Positions 7,374-15,270 of a DNA stretch of 54,996 nucleotides are shown here, piece by piece (the stretch's first letter is position 1; every line of letters begins with the position of its first letter). The notes under the pieces are model-generated. The model did no database searches. It was not told the DNA's origin and saw nothing but the letters and a program-made list of their open reading frames with translations. The position numbers and the translations under genes were made by a program. Origin of the DNA: Rubrivivax sp. GTDB taxonomy: Bacteria > Pseudomonadota > Gammaproteobacteria > Burkholderiales > Burkholderiaceae_C. The DNA is taken from NCBI GenBank assembly GCA_027491255.1, contig JAIXWM010000069.1, positions 1 to 54,996 on the forward strand, given 5' to 3'.

Positions 7374-8539
7374 TGAACGACCACGATCCCACGCTGCAGG
7401 CCCTGGCCGAGCGCATTCGCGCCGCGCAGGCCGATGGCCGCGCGCTCGACGTGCGCGGCGGCGGCACCAAGGGCTTTCTCGGCGGCGTGCCGCGGGGCGA
7501 GGTGCTCGATGTGCGCGCGCTGGCGGGCATCAGCGCCTACGAACCCACCGAGCTCGTCGTCACGGTGCGGGCCGGCACGCCGCTGGCCGAGCTGGAGGCG
7601 GCGCTGGCCGAGCGCGGGCAGGGCCTGCCCTTCGAGCCGCCGCGCTTCGGTGGCGGCGGCGACAGTACGAACAGCCACGACAGCAGCGACCGCAGCGGCA
7701 CGAACGGCGCTGCGAACGGCGGCACGGTGGGCGGCATGGTCGCCGCCGGGCTGGCCGGCCCGGCGCGCGCGGCCGTGGGTAGCGTGCGCGACTACTTGCT
7801 CGGCGCGACGATGCTCGACGGCCGCGGCCAGCTGCTGAGCTTCGGCGGCCAGGTGATGAAGAACGTGGCTGGCTACGATGTCTCGCGCCTGCTCGCCGGC
7901 TCGATGGGCGTGCTCGGCGTGATCTGCGAGGTCTCGCTGAAGGTGCTGCCGCGCCCGGTGGCCACCGCGACGCTGCGCTTCGACGTCGACGAGGCCGAAG
8001 CGATCCGGCGCCTGAACGCCTGGGGCGGCCAGCCGCTGCCGCTGAGCGCCAGCATCTGGCACGGCGGGGTGCTGCACCTGCGCCTGGCCGGCGCCGCGGC
8101 CGCGGTGGCCTCGGCAGCGCGCCAGCTCGGCGGGCAGCCGCTCGGCGCCAACGAGGCCGCGGCGCTGTGGGACGGCCTGCGCGACCAGCGCAGCGCCTAC
8201 TTCGCCGACGCGCAGCGCGCGGTCGACGCCGGCGGCACGCTGTGGCGCCTGTCGGTGCCGCAAGTCGCGCCGCCGCTGGCGCTGCCCGGGCCGACGCTGC
8301 TGGAATGGGGCGGCGCGCAGCGCTGGTGCTTCGGTGACCTGCCGGCCGAGCGCGTGCGCGCCGCGGCGGCGGCCGCTGGCGGCCACGCGACGGCGCTGCG
8401 CACCGGCGACGCCACGCTGCGCGCCGCGGGCGTGTTCGCGCCGCTGGCCGCGCCACTGGAGCGCATCCACCGCGACCTGAAGCGCACCTTCGACCCCGCC
8501 GGCATCCTGAACCCGGGCCGGCTCTACCCGGGGTGGTGA
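7370..8539 (+). CDS. glcE: Glycolate oxidase FAD-binding subunit GlcE
   Basis: 389 aa. It is the second flavin-type subunit of glycolate oxidase. GGGTKGFLG near residue 27, YEPTELVVTVRAGTPLAELE, the Gly-rich GGTVGGMVAAGLAGPARAAVG, VRDYLLGATMLDGRG and QVMKNVAGYDVSRLLAGSMG are typical of GlcE; the C-terminus ends FDPAGILNPGRLYPGW. A Ser/Asn/Asp/Gly-rich insert of about 25 residues (nt about 7655-7730) lies just before the GGTVGG loop and is unusual. Two ATG codons (7370 and 7373) could start it; the first overlaps the mntA stop. Confidence 0.9.
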   Translation: MMNDHDPTLQALAERIRAAQADGRALDVRGGGTKGFLGGVPRGEVLDVRALAGISAYEPTELVVTVRAGTPLAELEAALAERGQGLPFEPPRFGGGGDSTNSHDSSDRSGTNGAANGGTVGGMVAAGLAGPARAAVGSVRDYLLGATMLDGRGQLLSFGGQVMKNVAGYDVSRLLAGSMGVLGVICEVSLKVLPRPVATATLRFDVDEAEAIRRLNAWGGQPLPLSASIWHGGVLHLRLAGAAAAVASAARQLGGQPLGANEAAALWDGLRDQRSAYFADAQRAVDAGGTLWRLSVPQVAPPLALPGPTLLEWGGAQRWCFGDLPAERVRAAAAAAGGHATALRTGDATLRAAGVFAPLAAPLERIHRDLKRTFDPAGILNPGRLYPGW

Positions 8540-9213
8540 GCGTGACCGACGTCGTGCAGGCTATGCAGGCCTACTACGCGCGCCGCGCGGCGGAGTACGA
8601 ACGCGTCTATCACAAGCCCGAGCGGCAGGCCGAATTGCGCGCCATCGAGGCCTGGATCGGCCCGCGCTTCGCGGGCCGCGACGTGCTCGAGATCGCCAGC
8701 GGCACCGGCTGGTGGCTGCCGCACGCGTCGGCATCGGCGCGCGCCTGGCTGGCGACCGACCTCAACGAGGAGACGCTGGCCGTCGCGCGCGCCAAGGCCC
8801 TGCCCGGCTGCGTGCGCTTCGCGACGCTGGACGCCTACGACCTCAACGGCCTGCCGCCCGGCCGCCGCTTCGACGCCGCCTTCGCCGGCTTCTGGTGGAG
8901 CCACGTGCCGCTGGCGCGCCTGGCGGGCTGGCTCGCCCAACTCCACGAGCGCCTGCTGCCGGGCGCGCGCGTGGTCTTCCTCGACAACAGCCATGTGCCG
9001 GGCAGCAGCCTGCCGATCACGCGCCGGGACGCCGATGGCAACACCTACCAGCGCCGCACGCTCGACGACGGCAGCGAGCACGAGGTGCTGAAGAACTTCC
9101 CCACCCGCGAGCAGGCGCTGGCCCTGCCGGGCCCGCGGGCCCGGCACGCGCGCTTCAACGAGATCGGGCACCCGCTCGTGCACTACTGGGTGCTCAAGTA
9201 CGAACTCGACTGA
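8536..9213 (+). CDS. Class I SAM-dependent methyltransferase
   Basis: 225 aa. The Rossmann-type SAM site is VLEIASGTGWWLP (motif I, glycine-rich) followed by the acidic LATDLNEETL, and motif IV-like FDAAFAGFWWSHVPL. The C-terminal half (VVFLDNSHVPGSSLPI; YQRRTLDDGSEHEVLKNF) resembles a family of small bacterial methyltransferases of unknown substrate. GTG codons at 8533, 8536 and 8542 are possible starts; 8536 gives a GTGA overlap with the glcE stop. The position between glcE and glcF suggests cotranscription, but nothing in the sequence gives the substrate. Confidence 0.8.
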   Translation: MSVTDVVQAMQAYYARRAAEYERVYHKPERQAELRAIEAWIGPRFAGRDVLEIASGTGWWLPHASASARAWLATDLNEETLAVARAKALPGCVRFATLDAYDLNGLPPGRRFDAAFAGFWWSHVPLARLAGWLAQLHERLLPGARVVFLDNSHVPGSSLPITRRDADGNTYQRRTLDDGSEHEVLKNFPTREQALALPGPRARHARFNEIGHPLVHYWVLKYELD

Positions 9214-9261
9214 GAGGCCGAGGCTTTGCGCCGGCCGACCGTCCACGCTGAACCGACCACG

Positions 9262-10623
9262 ATGCAGACCACCCTCGCACCCGAATTCCAGGGCACGGCC
9301 GAAGGCGCCGAGGCCGAGGCCATCCTGCGCAAGTGCGTGCACTGCGGCTTCTGCACCGCCACCTGCCCGACCTACCAGCTGCTCGGCGACGAGCTCGACG
9401 GCCCGCGCGGGCGCATCTACCTGATGAAGCAGGTGCTGGAGGGCGCGCCCGTCACGCGCAAGACCCAGGCGCACCTGGACCGCTGCCTGACCTGCCGCAA
9501 CTGCGAGAGCACCTGCCCCAGCGGCGTGCAGTACGGTCATCTGGTGGACATCGGCCGGCGCATCGTCGAGCGCAAGGTCGAGCGGCCGGCCGGCGAGCGC
9601 GCCGTGCGCTGGCTGCTGAAGGAAGGGCTGACCTCGCCGCTGTTCGCCCCGGCGATGAAGCTCGGCCAAGCCGTGCGCCCGCTGCTGCCGGCCACGCTGC
9701 AGAACAAGGTGCCGGCGCCCGCAGGCACGCGCGCCCATGCCTGGCCGCGGCGCGAACACGCGCGCAAGGTGCTGATGCTGGCCGGCTGCGTGCAGCCGGC
9801 GATGCTGCCCAACATCAACGCGGCCACCGCGCGCGTGCTCGACGCCGCCAGCATTCAGGCCGTGGTGGCCGCGGGCGCAGGCTGCTGCGGCGCGCTGCGC
9901 ACGCACCTGAACGACACCGAGGGCGGCCTGGCCGACATGCGGCGCAACATCGACGCCTGGTGGCCGCATGTCGAGCGCGAGGCGGCTGCCGGCGGTGTGG
10001 AGGCCATCGTGATGAACGCCTCCGGCTGCGGCGTCACGGTCAAGGAGTACAGCCACGCGCTTGCGCACGACCCGGCCTACGCCGCGAAGGCGCGCCGCAT
10101 CAGCGAGCTCACGCGCGACCTGAGCGAGCTGCTGCCCGAGCTGCTGCCCGCCTTGCGCGAGCGTCTGGGCGCAGCGGGAGCGCCGGAAGCGGTGGCAGCC
10201 GGTGATTCGCCAGGCACAGCGCGCCCCGTGGCGCCGGGCGGCGCCGCGGCATCGGCATCGGCATCGGCATCGGCAACCGCGCCCGCGCCCCGCAGCCGTC
10301 TCGTCTTCCACCCGCCGTGCACGCTGCAGCACGGCCAGCAGCTGCGCGGCGGGGTCGAATCGCACCTGCGCGAGCTGGGCTTCGACGTGCGCCTGGCCAC
10401 CAGTGAGAGCCACCTGTGCTGCGGCTCGGCCGGCACCTACAGCGTGCTGCAGCCCGAGCTCGCGACCCAGCTGCGCGACCGCAAGCTCGGCGCGCTCGCG
10501 CCGGCCACCGGCGAGACCGTGATCTCCGCCAACATCGGCTGCATCCAGCACCTGCAGTCCGGCACGGCCGCGCCGGTGAAGCATTGGGTCGAGGTGCTGG
10601 ACGAGGCGCTGGACCGCCCCTGA
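9262..10623 (+). CDS. glcF: Glycolate oxidase iron-sulfur subunit GlcF
   Basis: 453 aa. Two 4Fe-4S motifs near the N-terminus, CVHCGFCTATCP (about residues 26-37) and CLTCRNCESTCP (about 76-87), are followed by two CCG domains (AGCVQPAMLPN ... GAGCCGALRTH, and FHPPCTLQHGQQ ... SHLCCGSAGTYS). It passes electrons from GlcD/GlcE to the membrane quinone pool. Between the CCG domains lies an Ala-Ser repeat coded by four GCATCG units at 10249-10272. The ATG at 9262 precedes the conserved start; an upstream TTG at 9226 is in frame without similarity. It is probably the end of the glc operon, as a 208-bp gap follows. Confidence 0.92.
   Translation: MQTTLAPEFQGTAEGAEAEAILRKCVHCGFCTATCPTYQLLGDELDGPRGRIYLMKQVLEGAPVTRKTQAHLDRCLTCRNCESTCPSGVQYGHLVDIGRRIVERKVERPAGERAVRWLLKEGLTSPLFAPAMKLGQAVRPLLPATLQNKVPAPAGTRAHAWPRREHARKVLMLAGCVQPAMLPNINAATARVLDAASIQAVVAAGAGCCGALRTHLNDTEGGLADMRRNIDAWWPHVEREAAAGGVEAIVMNASGCGVTVKEYSHALAHDPAYAAKARRISELTRDLSELLPELLPALRERLGAAGAPEAVAAGDSPGTARPVAPGGAAASASASASATAPAPRSRLVFHPPCTLQHGQQLRGGVESHLRELGFDVRLATSESHLCCGSAGTYSVLQPELATQLRDRKLGALAPATGETVISANIGCIQHLQSGTAAPVKHWVEVLDEALDRP
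10249..10272 (+). repeat. In-frame hexamer repeat in glcF, 4 x GCATCG
   Basis: Four perfect copies of GCATCG encode (Ala-Ser)4 in the linker between the two CCG domains of GlcF. Like the larger 13-copy tract at 16-93 it can change length without changing frame. Confidence 0.9.
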
Positions 10624-10831
10624 GAGCATCCCATGCACCCGTGGGCGCGCGGCGTTTTCAAGGAGGCCGTTCTGGCTGCGCCAGTCACGGCGCCTGCCGG
10701 GCACTTGGACCGGCGGCACGCCCTGAACGAAGTCGACGGGCCGGCTGCGAACGAAGGGTTGTGGGGGGGCGGGACCCGCGCGAGCGGTCTCTTCCCGAAC
10801 GGCTCGCCCGGCGCGGGGAGCTGGGCAGCGC

Positions 10832-12187
10832 ATGCGGCAGGCCGCTGACGACCGCTGCGAGGTGCTGGTGGTCGGCGCAGGCCCGGCCGGCAGCGCCTGC
10901 GCGCAGTGGCTGGCCCGGCACGGCGTGGACGTGCTGCTGGCCGACCAGCACGACTTCCCGCGCGACAAGACCTGCGGCGACGGCCTCATCCCCGATGCCC
11001 ACGCGGCGCTGCGCCGCCTGGGTGTGCATGAAGAGGTGATGGACCTCGCACAACGCGTGACCGACGTGCGCTGCGTGGCGCCCAGCGGCCGCCACGTCGA
11101 CGTGCCCGGCATGCTCGCGGTGCTGCCGCGGCGTGAGCTCGACCACTTGCTCGTGCGCGCCGCGCAGCGTGCCGGCGCGCGCTTGCTCACGCCGTGGCGC
11201 TTCGAGGCGGCGCTGCGCTCGGCCGACGGACGCGTGGAGGGTGCGCGTCTGCGCGCCTTCGGCACCACCGCGGGCGCTGCCCCGGCGGCCGACGAGGGGG
11301 GTGACACCGGCGTGACGCCCGGGACCGACCAGGCGCCAGCCCCGCGTCCGCAGCGCGAGGTGCGCGCACGCCACGTCGTGCTGGCCACCGGCGCCGCGCC
11401 GCAAGCCCTGATCGCCGCCGGCCTGTGCCAGCGCCGCGCGCCGAGCGCGATGGGCTTGCGGGGCTACATACGCCCCGCGCGGCCCGAGCCCGCGCTGCAG
11501 GGACTGCACGGGCGCCTGGAAGTGTTCTGGCACCGGCGCCTGAAGCCCGGCTACGGCTGGATCTTCCCCTGCCCGGGCGGGGTCTACAACATCGGCGTGG
11601 GCATCATCGACAGCCACCGCGCGCGGCCCGACGGGCGCGCCGCGATGCGCGCCCTCAACCTGCGCGAGGTCTTCGACGACTTCGCGCGCCTGCACGCGCC
11701 GGCGCGTGCCCTGGTCGAGGGCGGCACCTGGGTCGGCAGGCTCGAGGGGGCGCCGCTGCGCAGCTCGCTGCAGGGCGCGCGCTGCGCGGCGCCGGGCATC
11801 CTCGTCTCGGGCGAGGCCGCGGGCAGCACCTATTCCTTCACCGGCGAGGGCATCGGCAAGGCGATGGAGACCGGGCTTCTGGCCGCCGAGGCGCTGCTGG
11901 ACGCGCGCGCCCGCGGCGGCGCGAAGGACACCGGCGACGGCACCGGCGACGACGACCACGCGCTGCAGTCCGACTACCTCGCCCGGCTGGCCCGGCTGAA
12001 GCCGAAGTTCGACCTCTACGAGCGCGGCAACACCGTCAACCACCACCCCTGGCTGACCGAGCTCCTGGTGCGCCGCGCCGCCGCAAGCCCGGGCGTGCGC
12101 CGGCGCATGGCCGACCTGCTCGAGGAGCGCGCGACGCCGGCGCAGCTCATCACCTTGCGCGGCGTGTTCAAGCTGTTCACGACGTGA
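10832..12187 (+). CDS. FAD-dependent oxidoreductase, geranylgeranyl reductase family
   Basis: 451 aa. The dinucleotide-binding start EVLVVGAGPAGSACAQWLAR lies at about residues 9-28. It is followed by the family block DFPRDKTCGDGLIPDA, the HVVLATGA motif and ILVSGEAAGSTYSFTGEGIGKAMETGLLAAE, the second FAD contact. Members reduce isoprenoid double bonds or oxidise diverse lipids; the substrate here is unknown. Two low-complexity inserts (Ala/Asp/Gly/Pro at about 148-176 and a Gly/Asp repeat at about 355-370) are not conserved family parts. A GGGGAG ribosome site lies 11 bp before the ATG. The gene stands alone, 208 bp after glcF and 348 bp before the acyl-CoA operon. Confidence 0.85.
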   Translation: MRQAADDRCEVLVVGAGPAGSACAQWLARHGVDVLLADQHDFPRDKTCGDGLIPDAHAALRRLGVHEEVMDLAQRVTDVRCVAPSGRHVDVPGMLAVLPRRELDHLLVRAAQRAGARLLTPWRFEAALRSADGRVEGARLRAFGTTAGAAPAADEGGDTGVTPGTDQAPAPRPQREVRARHVVLATGAAPQALIAAGLCQRRAPSAMGLRGYIRPARPEPALQGLHGRLEVFWHRRLKPGYGWIFPCPGGVYNIGVGIIDSHRARPDGRAAMRALNLREVFDDFARLHAPARALVEGGTWVGRLEGAPLRSSLQGARCAAPGILVSGEAAGSTYSFTGEGIGKAMETGLLAAEALLDARARGGAKDTGDGTGDDDHALQSDYLARLARLKPKFDLYERGNTVNHHPWLTELLVRRAAASPGVRRRMADLLEERATPAQLITLRGVFKLFTT

Positions 12188-12448
12188 ACGAGCCCCCGGG
12201 CGGCGGTCAGCGGCCAGGTGTTTTTCCGCCGCAGCCGAAAGGCGCGCCAGGGTGACCCGTATCCAGACGCAAAGCGCCACCTCGGCCCGGGCCGTGGCAA
12301 GGCTTCGCGACATCGAAGCGGGGTGGTCCGGCGGGCAAGGCGGGCATGGCGGACCGGCGCTCGGCTGCTCGGACCGGCGGCCGGTCCATGGCCTCGAAAG
12401 GCCCGGCAGACACCCCTTGGCATGCGGGGTGATCCGGGGGAGCACGGG

Positions 12449-12477
12449 TTGACACCGCCGAGGGTGCGACCGATACT
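12449..12477 (+). promoter_or_regulatory. Sigma70-type promoter of the acyl-CoA operon
   Basis: A perfect TTGACA (12449-12454) is followed after 17 bp by GATACT (12472-12477, four of six consensus bases). Transcription would begin near 12484, giving a leader of about 50 nt before the ATG at 12536. It is the best promoter match on the plus strand of the window. Confidence 0.75.
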
Positions 12478-12489
12478 TTTTTCGAAAAA

Positions 12490-12511
12490 ACGAATATGAA
12501 TTCATATTCGT
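12490..12511. promoter_or_regulatory. Perfect 22-bp palindrome, probable TetR operator
   Basis: The half-site ACGAATATGAA (12490-12500) is followed directly by its exact reverse complement. It lies just downstream of the predicted transcription start, where a bound repressor would block initiation. A second palindrome, six T, CG, six A (12477-12490), abuts it. The TetR-family gene at the far end of the operon is the obvious candidate to bind it; the pairing is an inference. No copy occurs in the 103 bp upstream of the TetR gene itself. Confidence 0.75.
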
Positions 12512-12535
12512 ATCCAGGCGCGGAGACCCCATCCC

Positions 12536-14086
12536 ATGTCCGTTCATCACCTCCTCGAAAACGCCGCCCAGTCCAGCCCGCGTGCGACCGCGGTGCGGCA
12601 CCGGCAGATCTCCCGCGACTGGCGCGCCCTGCGCGACCGCGTGGCGCGCCGCGCGGCCACCCTGCGCGCCCAGGGTGCCGTGGCGGGGGAGCGCGTGGCA
12701 GTGCTGGCGGCCAACGTCCCGGAGCACCTGGAGGCGCTGTTCGCGGTGCTGTGGGCCGGCATGGTGCTGGTGCCGCTCAACACGCGCCTGGCGCCGGCCG
12801 AGCAGCGCTTCATCCTCGGGCATGCGGGCTGCTCCCGCCTCTGGCATGACGACCGCAACGCCGCGCGTGCCGGGCAGTTGGCGGGCGAATGCGCCGGCCT
12901 GGAGACGACCCATCTGGAGCCGATCGACGCCTGGGACAGCGAGCGCGACCGCCTGCGCGGACGAACCGGGATCGCATTCGCGCCGGCACGGCCGCGCGCG
13001 GCCGCGGCCATCGTCTACACCGGCGGCACAACCGGGCTGCCCAAAGGTGTGGAGCTGTCGCACGACGCCTTGCTGCTGCAGGCCCTGGCAGCCAAGGACA
13101 AGTTCCGCCTCGACGAATCGACCGTGTTCGCGCACACGGCACCGATGTTCCACGTGGCGGACTTCACTGCCGGCCTCGGCGTCACGGCCGCCGCCGCCCG
13201 GCATTGCTTCCTGCCCGAGTTCTCGCCGGCCGCGGTGCTGGACGAGATCGAGCGCGAAGGCGTGGACGTGGCCATCCTCGTGCCGACCATGATCTCGGCC
13301 ACGCTGGACGGCGCGCGCGACCGCCCGGGCATCGTGCAGCGCCTGCGCACGATCCTCTACGGTGCGGCTCCCATCCAGGAGCCGGTGCTGCGACGGCTCA
13401 TGCGCGAGGCTCCAGGCGTCGGGCTCATCCAGGTGTACGGGCAGACCGAGGTCGGAGGCGCCTGCACCATGCTCGAGGAACGCCACCATGTGCTCGAAGG
13501 GCCCGGGGCGGGCAAGCTCGGCTCGGCCGGGCGCGCGATCCCAGCCTTCACGGTGCGCATCGCCGACGACGCCGGGCGTGAGCTCGAGCCCGGGCGCACG
13601 GGGGAAATCCTTGTCAGCGGGCCCGGCGTCATGACCAGCTACTGGAACGACCCCGAGCTCACGGCGCGCACGCTGCGCGACGGCTGGCTGCACACCGGCG
13701 ACCTGGGCATGCGCGACGAGGACGGATTCGTCAGCGTCGTCGGGCGGCTGAAGGACATGATCATCAGCGGCGGCGAGAACGTCTTCGCCGGCGAGGTCGA
13801 GAACGCCTTGATGTACCACGACGCGCTGCAGGCCGCGGCGGTCATCGGCGTGCCCGACCCGACCTGGGGCGAGGCCGTGCACGCGGTGGTCGTCGTCAAA
13901 CCCGGGCATACGGTGTCCGAGGCCGAGCTGGTGGAGCACTGCCGCGCCCGCATCGCGCGCTACAAGTGCCCGCGCAGCATCAGCCTGCGCACCAGCCCGC
14001 TGCCGATGAGCAGCGTGGGCAAGATCCGCAAGGTCGACCTGCTGGCCGAATGGACACAGGCCCATTCACAGAGGTCCGAATCATGA
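12536..14086 (+). CDS. Acyl-CoA synthetase (AMP-forming, FadD-like)
   Basis: 516 aa. It activates a carboxylic acid to its CoA thioester with ATP. The phosphate-binding loop is IVYTGGTTGLPKG (about residues 159-171). Further adenylate-forming motifs are YGAAPIQEPVL, QVYGQTEVGG, the hinge region GWLHTGDLGMRDEDGFVSVVGRLKDMIISGGENVF (read in two parts) and the C-terminal PRSISLRTSPLPMSSVGKIRK with its catalytic Lys. The chain length or type of acid cannot be read from the sequence. It is the first gene of a three-gene coupled operon and overlaps the dehydrogenase gene by 4 bp. Confidence 0.9.
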   Translation: MSVHHLLENAAQSSPRATAVRHRQISRDWRALRDRVARRAATLRAQGAVAGERVAVLAANVPEHLEALFAVLWAGMVLVPLNTRLAPAEQRFILGHAGCSRLWHDDRNAARAGQLAGECAGLETTHLEPIDAWDSERDRLRGRTGIAFAPARPRAAAAIVYTGGTTGLPKGVELSHDALLLQALAAKDKFRLDESTVFAHTAPMFHVADFTAGLGVTAAAARHCFLPEFSPAAVLDEIEREGVDVAILVPTMISATLDGARDRPGIVQRLRTILYGAAPIQEPVLRRLMREAPGVGLIQVYGQTEVGGACTMLEERHHVLEGPGAGKLGSAGRAIPAFTVRIADDAGRELEPGRTGEILVSGPGVMTSYWNDPELTARTLRDGWLHTGDLGMRDEDGFVSVVGRLKDMIISGGENVFAGEVENALMYHDALQAAAVIGVPDPTWGEAVHAVVVVKPGHTVSEAELVEHCRARIARYKCPRSISLRTSPLPMSSVGKIRKVDLLAEWTQAHSQRSES

Positions 14087-15270
14087 GCGACACCGTTCGC
14101 AGCGCCGCGTTCCGGGAGGAACACCACATCTTCCGGGAGCAGGTCCGTCGCTTCGTGCTGCAGGAGGTCACGCCCCACCACGACCGGTGGGAACGCGAGG
14201 GGCAGGTCGACCGCGAGCTGTGGCGCAAGGCCGGCGCGCAAGGCCTGCTGTGCCCGAACATGGGCGAAGCGCTCGGCGGCCCGGGAGGTGACTTCCTCCA
14301 CAGTGCCATCGTGATCGAGGAAATGGCCCGCGAGGGCTGCTCGGGTCCGGGCTTCTTCATCCACTCCGAGATGGTGGCGCCCTACCTCGTGAACTTCGGC
14401 ACGCCGTCGCAGCAGCAGCGCTGGCTGCCCGGCATGGCCAGCGGCGAGGTCGTCGGGGCGATCGCGATGACCGAGCCCGCGGCCGGCAGCGACCTGCGGG
14501 GCATGAAGACGACGGCCACCCGCGCCGGAGACCGCTGGCTGCTGCGCGGGCAGAAGGTCTTCATCTCCAACGGTCAACTGGCCGACCTGGCGGTGGTCGC
14601 CGCCAAGACCGACCCCCGCGACCGCAACAGCGTCACCTTGTTCCTGGTCGACACGCGCTCGCCCGGCTTCCGGCGCGGCCGCAACCTGGACAAGATCGGG
14701 GTGCACGCGCAGGACACCTCGGAGCTCTTCTTCGACGACATCGAGCTCGGCGACGACTGCGTGCTCGGCCAGCCCGGCGACGGGTTCCGACAGCTGATGC
14801 ACGGTCTCGTGCCCGAGCGTCTGGCGATTGCCGTCTCCTGCCAGGCCAAGGCCGAGGCCGCGCTCGCCTGGACGGTGGACTACGTATCGCAGCGGGAGGT
14901 CTTCGGCGCGCCGCTGTCCACCCTGCAGAACACGCGCTTCCGCCTGGCCGAGTTGCACACCGATGCGGCCGTGGGCCGCACCTTCGTCGACGACGCCCTG
15001 AACCGCCACATGCACGGCGAGCTGGACGCGACCCGGGCGGCGATGGCCAAGCTGTGGGTCACCGAGATGCTGGGCCGGGTGGTCGATGCCTGCCTGCAGA
15101 TGCACGGTGGCTGGGGCTACATGCGCGAGTATCCGATCGCCCGCGCCTGGGTGGACGCCCGCATCGAGCGCATCCTTGGCGGCAGCAACGAGATCATGAA
15201 GGAAATCATCGCGCGCGCGGTCATGCCCGGCGCGCAGTCCGCCCAACCACCGAAGGAGTCCCGTCGATGA
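14083..15270 (+). CDS. Acyl-CoA dehydrogenase (LCAD/IVD-like active site)
   Basis: 395 aa. It oxidises an acyl-CoA at C2-C3 using FAD. Family signatures are AIAMTEPAAGSDLRGM (about residues 126-141), GQKVFISNGQLADL, YVSQREVFGAPLS and the C-terminal QMHGGWGYMREYPIARAW and ERILGGSNEIMKEII. The residue matching the catalytic Glu of medium-chain enzymes is Gly here (LGGSNE). A Glu in VPERLAIAV (residue 245) fits the base position of long-chain and isovaleryl enzymes, so it is probably active with that geometry. Both neighbours overlap by 4 bp (ATGA), so translation is coupled. Confidence 0.9.
   Translation: MSDTVRSAAFREEHHIFREQVRRFVLQEVTPHHDRWEREGQVDRELWRKAGAQGLLCPNMGEALGGPGGDFLHSAIVIEEMAREGCSGPGFFIHSEMVAPYLVNFGTPSQQQRWLPGMASGEVVGAIAMTEPAAGSDLRGMKTTATRAGDRWLLRGQKVFISNGQLADLAVVAAKTDPRDRNSVTLFLVDTRSPGFRRGRNLDKIGVHAQDTSELFFDDIELGDDCVLGQPGDGFRQLMHGLVPERLAIAVSCQAKAEAALAWTVDYVSQREVFGAPLSTLQNTRFRLAELHTDAAVGRTFVDDALNRHMHGELDATRAAMAKLWVTEMLGRVVDACLQMHGGWGYMREYPIARAWVDARIERILGGSNEIMKEIIARAVMPGAQSAQPPKESRR

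Larger units (their letters stand above)
12188..12535. other. 348-bp non-coding region carrying the acyl-CoA operon promoter
   Basis: No convincing gene is present. The first 250 bp are GC-rich and without recognisable structure; I see no clear intrinsic terminator after the flavoprotein gene. The last 90 bp hold the promoter and palindromes annotated separately. Confidence 0.7.

Noticed and set aside
10633..10848. A 71-codon plus-strand frame in the glcF-flavoprotein gap
   Set aside because: It has no ribosome site, overlaps the flavoprotein start in another frame, and shows no recognisable family.
12477..12490. Six T, CG, six A as an intrinsic terminator of the flavoprotein gene
   Set aside because: It has no GC-rich stem and lies about 290 bp after the stop, inside the promoter region. 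A regulatory role is more likely.
8524..14065. Two further long minus-strand frames (8524-11388 and 10685-14065)
   Set aside because: Both are antisense to motif-bearing genes (methyltransferase, glcF, flavoprotein, ligase) and have the same low-information composition.
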